DNA of 64,000 bases, from NCBI RefSeq assembly GCF_900111765.1, contig NZ_FOIB01000009.1, positions 434,001-498,000 on the forward strand, in the 5' to 3' direction. Positions within the stretch are counted from its first letter, which is position 1; the number at the start of each line of letters is the position of its first letter. The notes beneath the pieces were generated by a model that worked only from the letters and a program-made list of their open reading frames with translations, was not told the DNA's origin and searched no databases. The stretch is from Myxococcus fulvus. GTDB lineage: Bacteria; Myxococcota; Myxococcia; Myxococcales; Myxococcaceae. Below are positions 1-8,629 of this stretch, in pieces. Position numbers and translations under genes: made by a program.

Positions 1-1293
1 GGCACCTTCCGCCTCCAGCGGGACTTGCGCGTGCTGCCCATCACCCTGGAGTCCACCGAGGTGCGCCCGCTGGTGCGGGGTGGCCACCGGCTGATGCTCC
101 ACTTCGAGTCGCGGCACGAGCGCGCGGACGCTGTCGGCACGATGAGCCTGCACGTGCGCCACCTGGACGAGTACCTGCCGTCCCTGGCGGTGTTCCACGC
201 GCTGCGCCAGCACCTGCGCGAGGTCAGCGTGGTGTACGGGCCGCCCGCGGACGAGCACGTCACGGGCGAGCGGTGCGAGGTGTCGTTCGACCGGGAGCCG
301 CCGGCGCCGGATGACTCGGAGACCTTCTCCCATCCGCTGCAGCGGCTGCGCTCGTTCTTCCTCTTCCCGGAGACGGAGCTCTTCCTCCACGTCGCGGTGC
401 CGCCGTCGCGCGGCGGGTGGCGGCGCTTCAGCCTGTGCTTCGACCTGGCGCAGGCGTGGACGGTGGGCCGCTCCCACCGGCCGGACTTCCTGGTGCCCTT
501 CGCGGTGCCGGTGGAGAACCTGCGCGCGGAGCCCGCACAGGTCATCACCACGGACGGCACCCGCTCCGAGCACCCCATCCGCAACATGAGCGCGGGGCGG
601 GAGCTGGCGCTGCACTCGGTGACGGGCGTGTTCGAGATGACCAAGACGGGGCTCGCCCCGCTCAGGCCCGCGCACCTGCCCGGCAGCGGCCCTGGCTACG
701 AGGTGGAGGAGGTGCCGTCGGAGAACGGCCCTTCCCCGCACCTGGTGCTGCGCATGCCGGAGGCCTTCACCACGCCGCGCAAGCTGGTGGTGGAGGCGCT
801 GTGGCACCAGCCGCGCTTCGCCTCGGAGGCGTCGGGGCGGATGTCGGTGAGCGTGCCGGCGCGCCACATCGAGGGCCTGGAGTGGCGGCTGGTCGGCCAG
901 CTCCAGCCGGACCGCGAGAGCCCCCTGCGGGATGACCTGACGGCGCTCACCCAGCTGCTCGCCTGGAAGGCCCAGGCCACGCTGGGGCTGGACGAGCTGC
1001 GCTCGGTGCTCCAGCACCTGGGCACGCCCTCCGAGGGCCCCTTCCGCCGGTGTCTGCCGCTGCTTCGCGAGATGAGCGTGTCGCGGGTGCCCGACAGCGC
1101 CATGAAGGGCTCTGGACTGAGGAACGTGTACGAGGTGGTGCTGGAGCCCTTCGAGGAGGGCTTCGAGCCGCTGGTGGTGACGTTCCTGACGCGGGTCCGA
1201 GATTTGCTGGATGCGTGGAACCACGAGGCGACGGTGGAGCTGAAGGCGACCATCGCCGGCCAAGGTCCCCTCGCCATCCCTGGAGCCTCCTGA
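1..1293 (+). CDS. tssF: Type VI secretion baseplate protein TssF (VasA/ImpG family), 5'-truncated by the window edge
   Basis: The frame is open from base 1, so the gene starts upstream and only about 430 C-terminal residues are seen; the full family length is about 600. The assignment rests on the order of family-typical segments: an HPLQRLRSFFLFPE stretch, a VPVENL segment where TssF proteins have CTPVVNLF, then a WRLVGQL region followed by a leucine-rich helix. TssF is part of the wedge of the T6SS baseplate in the cytoplasm, working with TssG, TssE and TssK. Its TGA overlaps the ATG of the next gene (ATGA), so translation is coupled to tssL. I considered TssK, but the N-terminal PQHF-type motif of that family cannot be checked here and the C-terminal pattern fits TssF better. 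The family call is fairly secure; the exact subfamily is less so. Confidence 0.72.
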   Translation, partial: GTFRLQRDLRVLPITLESTEVRPLVRGGHRLMLHFESRHERADAVGTMSLHVRHLDEYLPSLAVFHALRQHLREVSVVYGPPADEHVTGERCEVSFDREPPAPDDSETFSHPLQRLRSFFLFPETELFLHVAVPPSRGGWRRFSLCFDLAQAWTVGRSHRPDFLVPFAVPVENLRAEPAQVITTDGTRSEHPIRNMSAGRELALHSVTGVFEMTKTGLAPLRPAHLPGSGPGYEVEEVPSENGPSPHLVLRMPEAFTTPRKLVVEALWHQPRFASEASGRMSVSVPARHIEGLEWRLVGQLQPDRESPLRDDLTALTQLLAWKAQATLGLDELRSVLQHLGTPSEGPFRRCLPLLREMSVSRVPDSAMKGSGLRNVYEVVLEPFEEGFEPLVVTFLTRVRDLLDAWNHEATVELKATIAGQGPLAIPGAS

Positions 1294-1931
1294 TGAAGAT
1301 GACGCACTGGAAAGCCATCCTCCTGGCCTACCGCCACGTGGATGACCTGCTCGAGCGGGAGCTGGGGACCGTGAACCTGGACCCCACCCTGCGCGAGCAC
1401 CTGTCCGAGGGCGCCCTGGACGCGATGTCCCGCACGCTGATGAGCGAGCTGGACGCCCTGCGCGCGGTGCTGGAGACCGACCTGCGCCACGACGACGTGG
1501 AGAAGGTGCTCCAGCCCTTCGCCTTCCTGGTGGACGAGAAGGTGCTCGCCCGCCTGTCGAACGAGGACGCGCAGCACTGGCCGCTCTTGCAGCTGCGTGC
1601 GTTCGGCGTGGACGCGGGCGGCGACCTGTTCTTCGAGCTGGCGGACACCGCCCTGAGGCGCCCGGACACCGCGCCGCTGCTCTTCGAGATGCTGCACTTC
1701 TGCCTCACGGCGGGCTTCCTCGGCCGGCACGTGGGCCACCCGGCGCGGCTGCGCGACTACCGCGAGCAGCTGGCGGCCCGCATCCCCCGGCCGGAGACGC
1801 AGGTGGGCGAGGCGCAGACCGAGGCGGCGCCCCCTCCTCCCACCCTGTACGACTTCCCCTGGCGCTACTACGCCGTGACGGTGTCCATCATCGTCGCGGT
1901 GCCGGTGGTGCTCTGGCACCTGTCCAACTGA
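1293..1931 (+). CDS. tssL: Type VI secretion membrane-complex protein TssL (DotU/IcmH family)
   Basis: The 212-aa protein has the DotU layout: a helical cytoplasmic domain beginning near an LLAYRHVDDLL segment, a central LxPFAFLVDEKVL helix (family pattern YALCAxLDExV), an LFFELAD element and a single C-terminal membrane helix at about residues 188-208. It anchors in the inner membrane and pairs with TssM to dock the baseplate. The open frame extends upstream, but the ATG at 1293 overlaps the tssF stop as ATGA and gives the right family length. No OmpA-type peptidoglycan-binding domain follows the membrane helix, so this is the short form of TssL. The position between tssF and tssM agrees with the call. 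Confidence 0.82.
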   Translation: MKMTHWKAILLAYRHVDDLLERELGTVNLDPTLREHLSEGALDAMSRTLMSELDALRAVLETDLRHDDVEKVLQPFAFLVDEKVLARLSNEDAQHWPLLQLRAFGVDAGGDLFFELADTALRRPDTAPLLFEMLHFCLTAGFLGRHVGHPARLRDYREQLAARIPRPETQVGEAQTEAAPPPPTLYDFPWRYYAVTVSIIVAVPVVLWHLSN

Positions 1932-1938
1932 GGCCCGC

Positions 1939-2247
1939 GTGACGACTCCTCCCGGCGTCCGGAAGGACGCGAGTGCGTCCCGTCAGAACGTGGCCGAGCT
2001 GGTGGAGCGGCTCCAGAAGGCCCTGACCTCGTCGCTGGGGAGCCTGGCCGAGGGGACGGTGCCCCTCGTGGACGTGCTCCGCGAGGGCGCCAGGGCCCTG
2101 GAACCCGGCCCCGGAGGCAAGCGGTTGTCACCCAAGGAGCGGGAGGCATGGGGTGTGCAACTGGAGGCCACACTGGAGCGACTGGAGGACGTGATGGAAG
2201 GCCTCCAGCTCGCGGTCCGCGCGCAAGCGGGCGGGAAGAGGGACTAG
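1939..2247 (+). CDS. Unknown 102-aa protein inside the T6SS operon
   Basis: A GTG start 7 bp after the tssL stop opens a 102-aa frame that ends 4 bp before tssM, so spacing and coding bias say it is a real gene of the operon. No signal peptide or membrane helix is seen. The sequence is mainly amphipathic helix: residues about 15-60 hold a leucine-rich stretch, residues 65-95 a second one with a VQLEATLERLEDVMEGLQ pattern that could form a coiled coil. I do not recognise a family. Location between tssL and tssM suggests an accessory role in membrane-complex assembly, which is inference only. Confidence 0.65.
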   Translation: MTTPPGVRKDASASRQNVAELVERLQKALTSSLGSLAEGTVPLVDVLREGARALEPGPGGKRLSPKEREAWGVQLEATLERLEDVMEGLQLAVRAQAGGKRD

Positions 2248-2251
2248 AGCC

Positions 2252-5200
2252 ATGGCGGGCGAGAAGAACCCCGTTGCCGCGGCCGCGAGCGCGGCGACGA
2301 CGACAGCGGACGCGGCGCGACCCTATCTGACGTGGATATTGATAGGGCTCGGGGTGCTGCTCGCCTTGGCGCTCGTCGTCGGGCTGGTGTGGTGGTGGAG
2401 GAAGCGCCGGCGGGTGGCGCCGAAGGTGGAGACGCGCAAGCGTCTGGACACCGGCGCGCTGGTGCGCATCCGCAAGCAGTTCCTGAACGCGTTGCCCCTG
2501 CGCTACCGCGTGGCGGTGCTGGACTTCCCCACGGTGGTGGTGCTGGGGCCCGCGGGCGCGGGCAAGACGACGCTCATCGACCTGGAGGTGGACTGGCGGC
2601 GGCAGGAGCGGCAGTTCATGCCCAGCCACACCTCGGACCCGCTGCTCCAGATGTTCCTGGGGCCGGACAAGGTGGTCCACGAGGTGTCGGCGTCGCTGCT
2701 GGAGGACGACTCGCAGGAGGCGCGCCGCGCGCTCAGCCGCCTGTGGAAGGCGAGCTTCCGTCGGCAGAAGGGGCGCGTCGTGGTGGCGCTGGACGCGCGC
2801 TGGCTGGCGGAGACGCCGCCGGACGAGGTGCGCCGGGTCATCCAGCTGGTGCGCGGGAAGGTCAACCTCCTGTCGGAGGCGAGCCGGGGCTCGGTGGAGA
2901 CGCGCCTGTGCCTGACGCACATGGACTCGCTGGTGGGCTTCTCGGACTTCGCCCAGCTTTTGCGCAGCCATGGCATCCCCCTGCACTGGGACGTGCCGCC
3001 CTCGGGTGAGGAGGGCCGGCTGGCCGCGGGCCTGCAGCCCCTGGAGCAGTACTTCGCGCTGGGCCTGGTCTCGTTGTCGGTGGACGCCTTCGGGCGGCTG
3101 GAGGAGTTCTACGCGCGCGGCGGTGAGTCCTTCGCGGCGCTCGCGCGGTTCGTGACGGGGCTGGTGGAGGGCGGCACGCTGTCCTACCGCCCGGAGCTGT
3201 CGCGGGTGTACGTGTCGTCGCCGGCGGCGGACGCGCGCTCGGCGGGGGTGTTCGCCATCGCCGCGGAGAAGCGCAACGTGGAGCTGCGCGCGCGCTACCG
3301 CGGCAAGCATCTGCGGCGCTGCGCGGCGCTGCTGGCGCTGGGCGTGCTGCCGGTGGTGGCGGCGTACGGGAACTTCTACAACCGCCTGGCCGAGGCGCAG
3401 CGGCACATGGAGGACTTCGAGTCCACGGTGCAGCGGCTGGGACAGCAGCACCTGACGGCGTCCGGCGAGGTGGTGGTGGACAAGGGCCAGGGCGCGATGC
3501 AGGCCATGGACGCCCTGCTCTCCGCCGCGCGCTACTTCCCGCTCCTGAGCAACAGCTTCCAGGACGAGCAGGAGGTGCTGCGCGCGCAGCTGTCCAACAC
3601 GGTGCGCCTGTCCTATCTCAAGCCGCTGCTCGAGTCCTGCCAGGAGCAGTGCCAGCGCTGTGGCCCGCTCATCCCGGGCTGCGCCTCGACGGAGCTGGTG
3701 GGCAGCCGCTCGCTGTGGGCGGCGTCGCACGCGGAGGAGCGCTGCGAGCGCGAGACGCTCTGCCGTCCCGAGCAGATGCTGCACCTGATGGCGGTGGCGC
3801 GCGCCTCGCGCACCGACGACATGGGCCGCTTCATCCTGTCCTACCTGGATGGCCAGTACCGCAAGCGCTGGAACTGGGCGGCGGACGCGCTGAGCCTGTT
3901 GGGGACCCGCGCCACGGAGAAGGGCGGCGACTGGATGGAGGCCACGGGGCTGCGCGAGGAGGTGGTGGGCGACTACATCATCTCCAGCGACCAGGCGTGG
4001 CGCACGGGATTGCAGACGCAAGGCCAGGTGCCGTGGATGCGCTGGCCCTATGAGTGGCTGTCCGAGGAGAGCTACCTGGGCCCGTGGAGAGACCATCTCA
4101 TCAAGCTGCAGCTGGTGTTGAGCGCGCGGGAGATGGACCTGGAGCGGTGGCGCTCGCTGGCGAGCGAGCGTCAGCGACTGAGGCTCGCGCTGGCGCAGAG
4201 CATGGCGTACACGTCCGCGCACAAGGTGCTGGCGCTGCTGGACGCGTCCGGCGCGCCGGAGAGCCAGGCCACGCTCAAGGGCGTGGACAACACGCTCGTC
4301 GCGCTCGACTGGCTGCGCGAGCACGAGCCGATGCTGTCCGCGGTGCTGCGCATGGAGGACGAAATCGACGCGGGCCTGAAGGCCGCTGCGGAGATGTCCA
4401 CCGCGGAGCTGCTCACGCGCACCGGTGGCCTCTTCGTGCCCGCCAACGGCGACGCGCGCCTGGAGGTGCGGGTGATGCAGCAGTCCTTCGAGTTCCGTCC
4501 GAAGGAGCTCTCGCGCGTGCTGCTGGACAAGCTGCTGCGGCAGATCGAGCAGGGGCAGCGTCCCTTCAGCCGTCAATCGGTGGGGCTGCCGCCGGGCGCG
4601 GTGGCCTCCGCGGCCGAGGCCGGGCTGGGGCTGTCGCTGGAGGACGCGCTGGACGTGGGCGCGGTGGACGCCCTGCCCTCGCGCCGCGGCGTGGAGTGGC
4701 TGACGTTCGAGACGGACATCAAGCCGCTGGTGGACGAGTTCACCCTGCGCATGGCGGACTCGAAGCTGTCGCGCGCGGAGGCCGCGCAGCGCCAGGGCTA
4801 CGTGCTCAAGAAGGTGGCCAACTTCGGGCAGCGCTACCGGCAGGACCTGCTGGTGAAGTACCGCGACTATCGCTTCACGGCGCTGACGACGACGCTGGCC
4901 TCGGAGCTGTCCTCGGTGACGCAGCCGACCTCCGAGCTGGTGGCGATGCTGCGCGAGGTGGCCACGGGGGCGGGAATCGGCCCCATGGAGGGCCCGTACT
5001 ACGAGCCCTTGCGCCAGGAGCTGTCGCTGTTCCGGCCCATCGTGCAGCTCATGACGCCGGACAAGGACGGGCAGACGGCGCAGCTCGCGGCGTACCTGCT
5101 GCTGGTGTCGCAGCTGCACACGGAGGTGTCGGGCTTCAGCGCGCCGCCGGCGGCCGGGGCCGCGCGCACCATCGTCCCCGCGTCGCTGCGCTCGGGCGCG

Positions 5201-6127
5201 GAGGAGACTCCCGCGTCGAACGAGGACGGCGGACGACAGCTGACGGACCTGCTCACCCCGCTGGGGCGCGTGGGCCTGTCCATGCTGCTCGACGAGGAGG
5301 GCTCGTACCTGCGCCGCGTGGATGAGTGGCTGGACAAGCAGGGCATCCTCGGCGAGCTGCGCCGCCCGTTCCGCGAGCCGTTCCTGATGACGCGTGAATT
5401 GGGCCGGGCCGAGCTGGAGCGCGTGCTGGAGGAGCAGTGGGAGTGGCGCTTCCGCACGCTGCTCACGCCGCTGCTGCGTCGCTACCCGTTCGCGGTGGAG
5501 GCGAGCCAGGAGCTGGACCCGACGGAGCTGGAGGTGCTCAAGCGCAAGGACGGCGCCTTCTGGCAGTTCGTGGCGCAGGTGCTCTCGCCGGTGGTGGAGG
5601 AGCGCGGCTCGGAGTGGATGCTGCGCCGGCCGCTGCGTCAGCAGCTCGCCGTCCCGCCGCGCATGCTGGTGATGCTCGGCCGGCTGTCGAAGCTGGCGAA
5701 GCTCTTGTGGACCGAGGAGGGCAAGCCGCAGCCGCTGCAGCTCCAGGTGCGCCCATTGCCGCTGCCGCCGTCGGGTGAGAACGGCTTCGTCACCATGTCC
5801 TTCCTGAAGTGCGGCGAGGCGGCGGCGTTCGGCTTCAACCAGACGCCCGCGTGGCAGGACTTCGCGCTGGCGTGGTGGGAGCCGCGCTCGGCCTCCGTCG
5901 GCGTCGAGCTGCGCGTGCCGGGCCGCGAGGCCAAGCGCTACCGTTCCACGGAGCTTTCGCGCTCGTCGTGGAACTGCTTCCGCATCCTGGATGCCGCGAG
6001 CTTCGACGCCGAACAGAACGCCATCTGGCCGCTGCCGGGCCCGGATGGCTCACAACACTCGGAGATTCGTTTGCGCTTCGGCATGCGTGGCGGCCCCTGG
6101 ACGCTGTTCCAGGAGGTGACGCGATGA
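2252..6127 (+). CDS. tssM: Type VI secretion membrane-complex ATPase-like protein TssM (IcmF family)
   Basis: The 1291-aa protein fits the IcmF family in size and order of parts. It has an N-terminal membrane helix at about residues 26-49, then a basic KRRR stretch, a P-loop GPAGAGKTT at residues 99-107 within the cytoplasmic GTPase-like domain, a second membrane helix at about 352-374, and a long periplasmic part ending in a beta-rich domain. TssM spans the inner membrane and links TssL to the lipoprotein TssJ. Only one helix precedes the P-loop domain, where most family members have a two-helix hairpin; the charges around it suggest a periplasmic N-terminus. The ATG follows the upstream gene by 4 bp, and its stop overlaps the tssJ start as ATGA. 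Confidence 0.88.
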   Translation: MAGEKNPVAAAASAATTTADAARPYLTWILIGLGVLLALALVVGLVWWWRKRRRVAPKVETRKRLDTGALVRIRKQFLNALPLRYRVAVLDFPTVVVLGPAGAGKTTLIDLEVDWRRQERQFMPSHTSDPLLQMFLGPDKVVHEVSASLLEDDSQEARRALSRLWKASFRRQKGRVVVALDARWLAETPPDEVRRVIQLVRGKVNLLSEASRGSVETRLCLTHMDSLVGFSDFAQLLRSHGIPLHWDVPPSGEEGRLAAGLQPLEQYFALGLVSLSVDAFGRLEEFYARGGESFAALARFVTGLVEGGTLSYRPELSRVYVSSPAADARSAGVFAIAAEKRNVELRARYRGKHLRRCAALLALGVLPVVAAYGNFYNRLAEAQRHMEDFESTVQRLGQQHLTASGEVVVDKGQGAMQAMDALLSAARYFPLLSNSFQDEQEVLRAQLSNTVRLSYLKPLLESCQEQCQRCGPLIPGCASTELVGSRSLWAASHAEERCERETLCRPEQMLHLMAVARASRTDDMGRFILSYLDGQYRKRWNWAADALSLLGTRATEKGGDWMEATGLREEVVGDYIISSDQAWRTGLQTQGQVPWMRWPYEWLSEESYLGPWRDHLIKLQLVLSAREMDLERWRSLASERQRLRLALAQSMAYTSAHKVLALLDASGAPESQATLKGVDNTLVALDWLREHEPMLSAVLRMEDEIDAGLKAAAEMSTAELLTRTGGLFVPANGDARLEVRVMQQSFEFRPKELSRVLLDKLLRQIEQGQRPFSRQSVGLPPGAVASAAEAGLGLSLEDALDVGAVDALPSRRGVEWLTFETDIKPLVDEFTLRMADSKLSRAEAAQRQGYVLKKVANFGQRYRQDLLVKYRDYRFTALTTTLASELSSVTQPTSELVAMLREVATGAGIGPMEGPYYEPLRQELSLFRPIVQLMTPDKDGQTAQLAAYLLLVSQLHTEVSGFSAPPAAGAARTIVPASLRSGAEETPASNEDGGRQLTDLLTPLGRVGLSMLLDEEGSYLRRVDEWLDKQGILGELRRPFREPFLMTRELGRAELERVLEEQWEWRFRTLLTPLLRRYPFAVEASQELDPTELEVLKRKDGAFWQFVAQVLSPVVEERGSEWMLRRPLRQQLAVPPRMLVMLGRLSKLAKLLWTEEGKPQPLQLQVRPLPLPPSGENGFVTMSFLKCGEAAAFGFNQTPAWQDFALAWWEPRSASVGVELRVPGREAKRYRSTELSRSSWNCFRILDAASFDAEQNAIWPLPGPDGSQHSEIRLRFGMRGGPWTLFQEVTR

Positions 6128-6645
6128 GGTTCCCCTGGCTGTTGATGCTGGCGCTGGCCCTGGGGACGGTGGCGTGCGCGCCGACGCACCTGTCCATCCA
6201 CGTGAACTCGCCCCAGGGGACGAACCAGGGGCGGCCGCTGCACATGGTGGTGCGCGCGGTGGACTCGCAGCGGTACATGACGGAGTTCTACGCCGACGTG
6301 GCCGAGCGCGTGGTGCACCCGGATGACTCGGTGGTGCAGACGCTCGTCATCTACCCGGGCGAGAAGACCCAGACGCGGGTGAAGATTCCGGAGGAGTCGC
6401 CGCTGGCCATCTCCTTCCTGTTCACCACGCCCGACGGCGCGTGGCAGGTGTTGCTCGACTCGCCCATCCCGGGGCGCGTGGACATCGAGCTGGAGGAGAG
6501 CCGCATCCGCACGGATGCTCCGTCGAAGCGCAAGAAGCCCAAGGGTGAGCCCAAGAAGGAGGAGCCCCCCAAGTTCGAGCCGCCGAAGGTCGAGCCCCCC
6601 AAGGTCGAAGGACCGAAGGTCGAGGCCCCCTCCGCCGGGAAGTAG
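6124..6645 (+). CDS. tssJ: Type VI secretion outer-membrane lipoprotein TssJ (SciN family)
   Basis: The open frame reaches further upstream, but the ATG at 6124 overlaps the tssM stop (ATGA) and starts a lipoprotein signal peptide with the lipobox GTVAC; the lipidated Cys is residue 19. The mature part has the TssJ pattern of a short beta-sandwich: a LSIHVNSP opening strand, NQGRPLHMVVRAV, then a strand-rich core to about residue 130. TssJ sits in the outer-membrane inner leaflet and captures the periplasmic end of TssM. The C-terminal 40 residues are an added Lys/Pro/Glu-rich tail with repeats of the type PPKVE, not typical of the family. Last gene of the operon in this window; total length 173 aa. 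Confidence 0.82.
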   Translation: MRFPWLLMLALALGTVACAPTHLSIHVNSPQGTNQGRPLHMVVRAVDSQRYMTEFYADVAERVVHPDDSVVQTLVIYPGEKTQTRVKIPEESPLAISFLFTTPDGAWQVLLDSPIPGRVDIELEESRIRTDAPSKRKKPKGEPKKEEPPKFEPPKVEPPKVEGPKVEAPSAGK

Positions 6646-7029
6646 CCGGGCCGCGCCGACCAGCCGCCAGCGTCCCTCCGGCGTGAGCGAAGGCTCGCGC
6701 TATCTGGGGAGGGAAGTATCACCTGCTCCCCGGCGGAGGGCCCGTCTTCACCCTCTAGCAGGGCAAGGGGACGCAGTCCTCGAGGGACACCCCGATGACC
6801 GCACGGACCTGACGCACCGCTGCTCCTTCGTCAAGTCGGCCATCATGAGGGCCGCCAACAGCCCGCATCTCGACGACCGGGACTCCACGCTCAAGGTGTG
6901 GAGGGCCTGGGGAGCTTCGCCATCCCATCCCCACAGCGTCCCCAATTCGAGAGCCCGCTCGTCGCCCTCTCCGGCCCTTGAGGTCCACGCGAGTCCCCCT
7001 GTGCACTTCGCCACCGGGGGCTCGGAGGC
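6646..7029. other. Intergenic stretch between convergent genes, no gene supported
   Basis: These 384 bases lie between the end of tssJ on the + strand and the end of the coiled-coil gene on the minus strand. Two overlapping minus-strand frames of about 90 codons exist, but they share the same bases in different frames, have no clear ribosome binding site and show no recognisable protein. No convincing hairpin with a T-run was found. Confidence 0.5.
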
Positions 7030-8583
7030 TCAAGCCTTCGAGGGACGCTTGATGCCCGGCGCGGTGGCCGTCCTCGCACCGAGCTCCGCCTCCGCGCGGC
7101 GCTCGGCGTCGGACGCCTGGGCCTCCGCTTCGGCCTTCTCCACCTGCGTCTTCGCGGACGCGACCTGCGCCTCGGCCGACGCTCGCGCCGACGCCACCTT
7201 CGCCTGCGCGGCCGCCGTGCCCGCGGCCAGCTGCTGCTCCGCGGAGGGTGCCGTCGGAATCGGCCGCGCCTCCAGCGCATCCAGCTCCGCGTTCACGCTG
7301 CTCGTCGTCGCATCGACCTGGGACTTCAACGTCGCGCGCGTCGAGGTGACCTGGTCCTCGGCCGAGGCCCGCGCGGTCTCCACCTGCGCCTGCGCGGCCT
7401 TCGTGCCCGCGTCTACCTGCTGCTCCAGCGTGGGCAGCTGGGACTTCACCTGCGACTTCACCGCGTCCACGCGCGCGGCCATCTGGTCCTGCACCGTCGT
7501 CACCTGGGCGATGGCCTGGTCCTTCGCCGTGCCCACCTGGGTGACGGCGGCCGCGACGGCCTGGTCCATCTGCGCGCTGACGGGCTGAACTTGTTGAAGG
7601 AGGGTCTGCTTGAGCGTGTCCACCTGCTGGACCAGCTGCTTCTGCACCGTCTCCACCTGCGCGAGCGCCTGCGTGCGCACCTGGTCCACCTGGGTGAGTA
7701 CCTGCTCCTGGAGCGTGCCCATCTGCTGCGTCATCTGGGTGGAGAACGTGCCCAGCTGCGTGGTGATCTGCGTCACCACCTGCTGGATGGCCTGCACCGC
7801 GGGCGTCACCAGGGGCTTGGGCAGGTTCGCCGCGGGAATCGCATCCAGGAGCGTGTTCACCTTGGTGAGCAGCGCCTCCAGCGAACCGACGAGCGTCTGA
7901 TACAGCGTCTGGAGCTGCTCCAGCACCGCGGGCAGCGGCGTGAAGAGCGCCAACACCTGCTCCTTGAGCGCGGCGAGCTTCTCCACGACGGCGTCCAGCG
8001 TCGCCATCGCCGTGTCCACCGCCATCTTCAGCGGCTCGCGGATGGCGGCGACCGAGGCCAGCGCGCCCGCGACCAGCGTCTCCAGCGCCTCGTTGGCCTG
8101 CTTGATGAGCGTGTCCACCTGCGCCTGCGCGGGGACGATGGCCTTCTCCACCGCCTCCACCTGCCCCGTCAGCGACTGCACCTGCGTGGACAACGTCGTC
8201 TCGAGCGTCCCCAGGGACGTCGCCGCGCCGTCCTTCGCGGACGTCAGCGAGCCCCCCGCCCCACCCTCCAGGCTCGCGAGGCTCGTCGCCATCGACTGGG
8301 ACGTGCCATCCACCCGGGAGCGCAGCGGCGCCAGCTGCTCGCGCATCCGCTCCGCCTCCGGCTGCTTCGTCGCCGCGAGCTTCGCGTCGAGCGCGTCGAT
8401 GCGCGCGAGCAGCCCCGTCAGCGGAGGCTCCAGGTCAGGACGAATCGAGGCGATGAGCGCGGTGACGCCCTCCGCCATGGACTCGATGGCCGAGCGTGCG
8501 TCACCGATGCGGGCCACGCCCCCCGAGCCCGTCGTCTCCAGGTCTCCCCGCAGCTCCGCCAGCGTGCCCAGCAGTGCCTTCAC
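7030..8583 (-). CDS. 517-aa repetitive coiled-coil protein next to a VgrG-like gene
   Basis: A GTG start preceded by GTGGAGGTC at good spacing opens a 517-aa protein that lies 46 bp downstream of the VgrG-like gene and is probably cotranscribed. No signal peptide or membrane helix is evident at the start. Nearly the whole chain is Ala/Gln/Thr/Val-rich helix in repeated 11- to 22-residue units of the kind QVxTxxxQxxxQVDTxK, especially residues about 250-440, as in apolipoprotein-like or phasin-like amphipathic rods. Short units such as TQVGTAKDQAIAQV recur with changes. The function is not known. The upstream spike protein ends in a similar helical tail, so a partner, adaptor or cargo role for T6SS is possible but only inferred. 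Confidence 0.75.
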   Translation of the reverse strand: MKALLGTLAELRGDLETTGSGGVARIGDARSAIESMAEGVTALIASIRPDLEPPLTGLLARIDALDAKLAATKQPEAERMREQLAPLRSRVDGTSQSMATSLASLEGGAGGSLTSAKDGAATSLGTLETTLSTQVQSLTGQVEAVEKAIVPAQAQVDTLIKQANEALETLVAGALASVAAIREPLKMAVDTAMATLDAVVEKLAALKEQVLALFTPLPAVLEQLQTLYQTLVGSLEALLTKVNTLLDAIPAANLPKPLVTPAVQAIQQVVTQITTQLGTFSTQMTQQMGTLQEQVLTQVDQVRTQALAQVETVQKQLVQQVDTLKQTLLQQVQPVSAQMDQAVAAAVTQVGTAKDQAIAQVTTVQDQMAARVDAVKSQVKSQLPTLEQQVDAGTKAAQAQVETARASAEDQVTSTRATLKSQVDATTSSVNAELDALEARPIPTAPSAEQQLAAGTAAAQAKVASARASAEAQVASAKTQVEKAEAEAQASDAERRAEAELGARTATAPGIKRPSKA

Positions 8584-8629
8584 GACTCGACCTCCACTCC
8601 CCGGGAATCAACCCTTCGCGCGCGTGTCC

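Noticed and set aside
1868-5119. A 1083-codon minus-strand frame opposite tssM
   Set aside because: Shadow of tssM, which has a P-loop and operon context. The antisense product is His/Gln/Arg/Leu-rich with no motif.
6748-7033. Two minus-strand frames of about 90 codons in the gap after tssJ
   Set aside because: Both overlap in different frames, have no ribosome site and no known protein. Left as an intergenic stretch.
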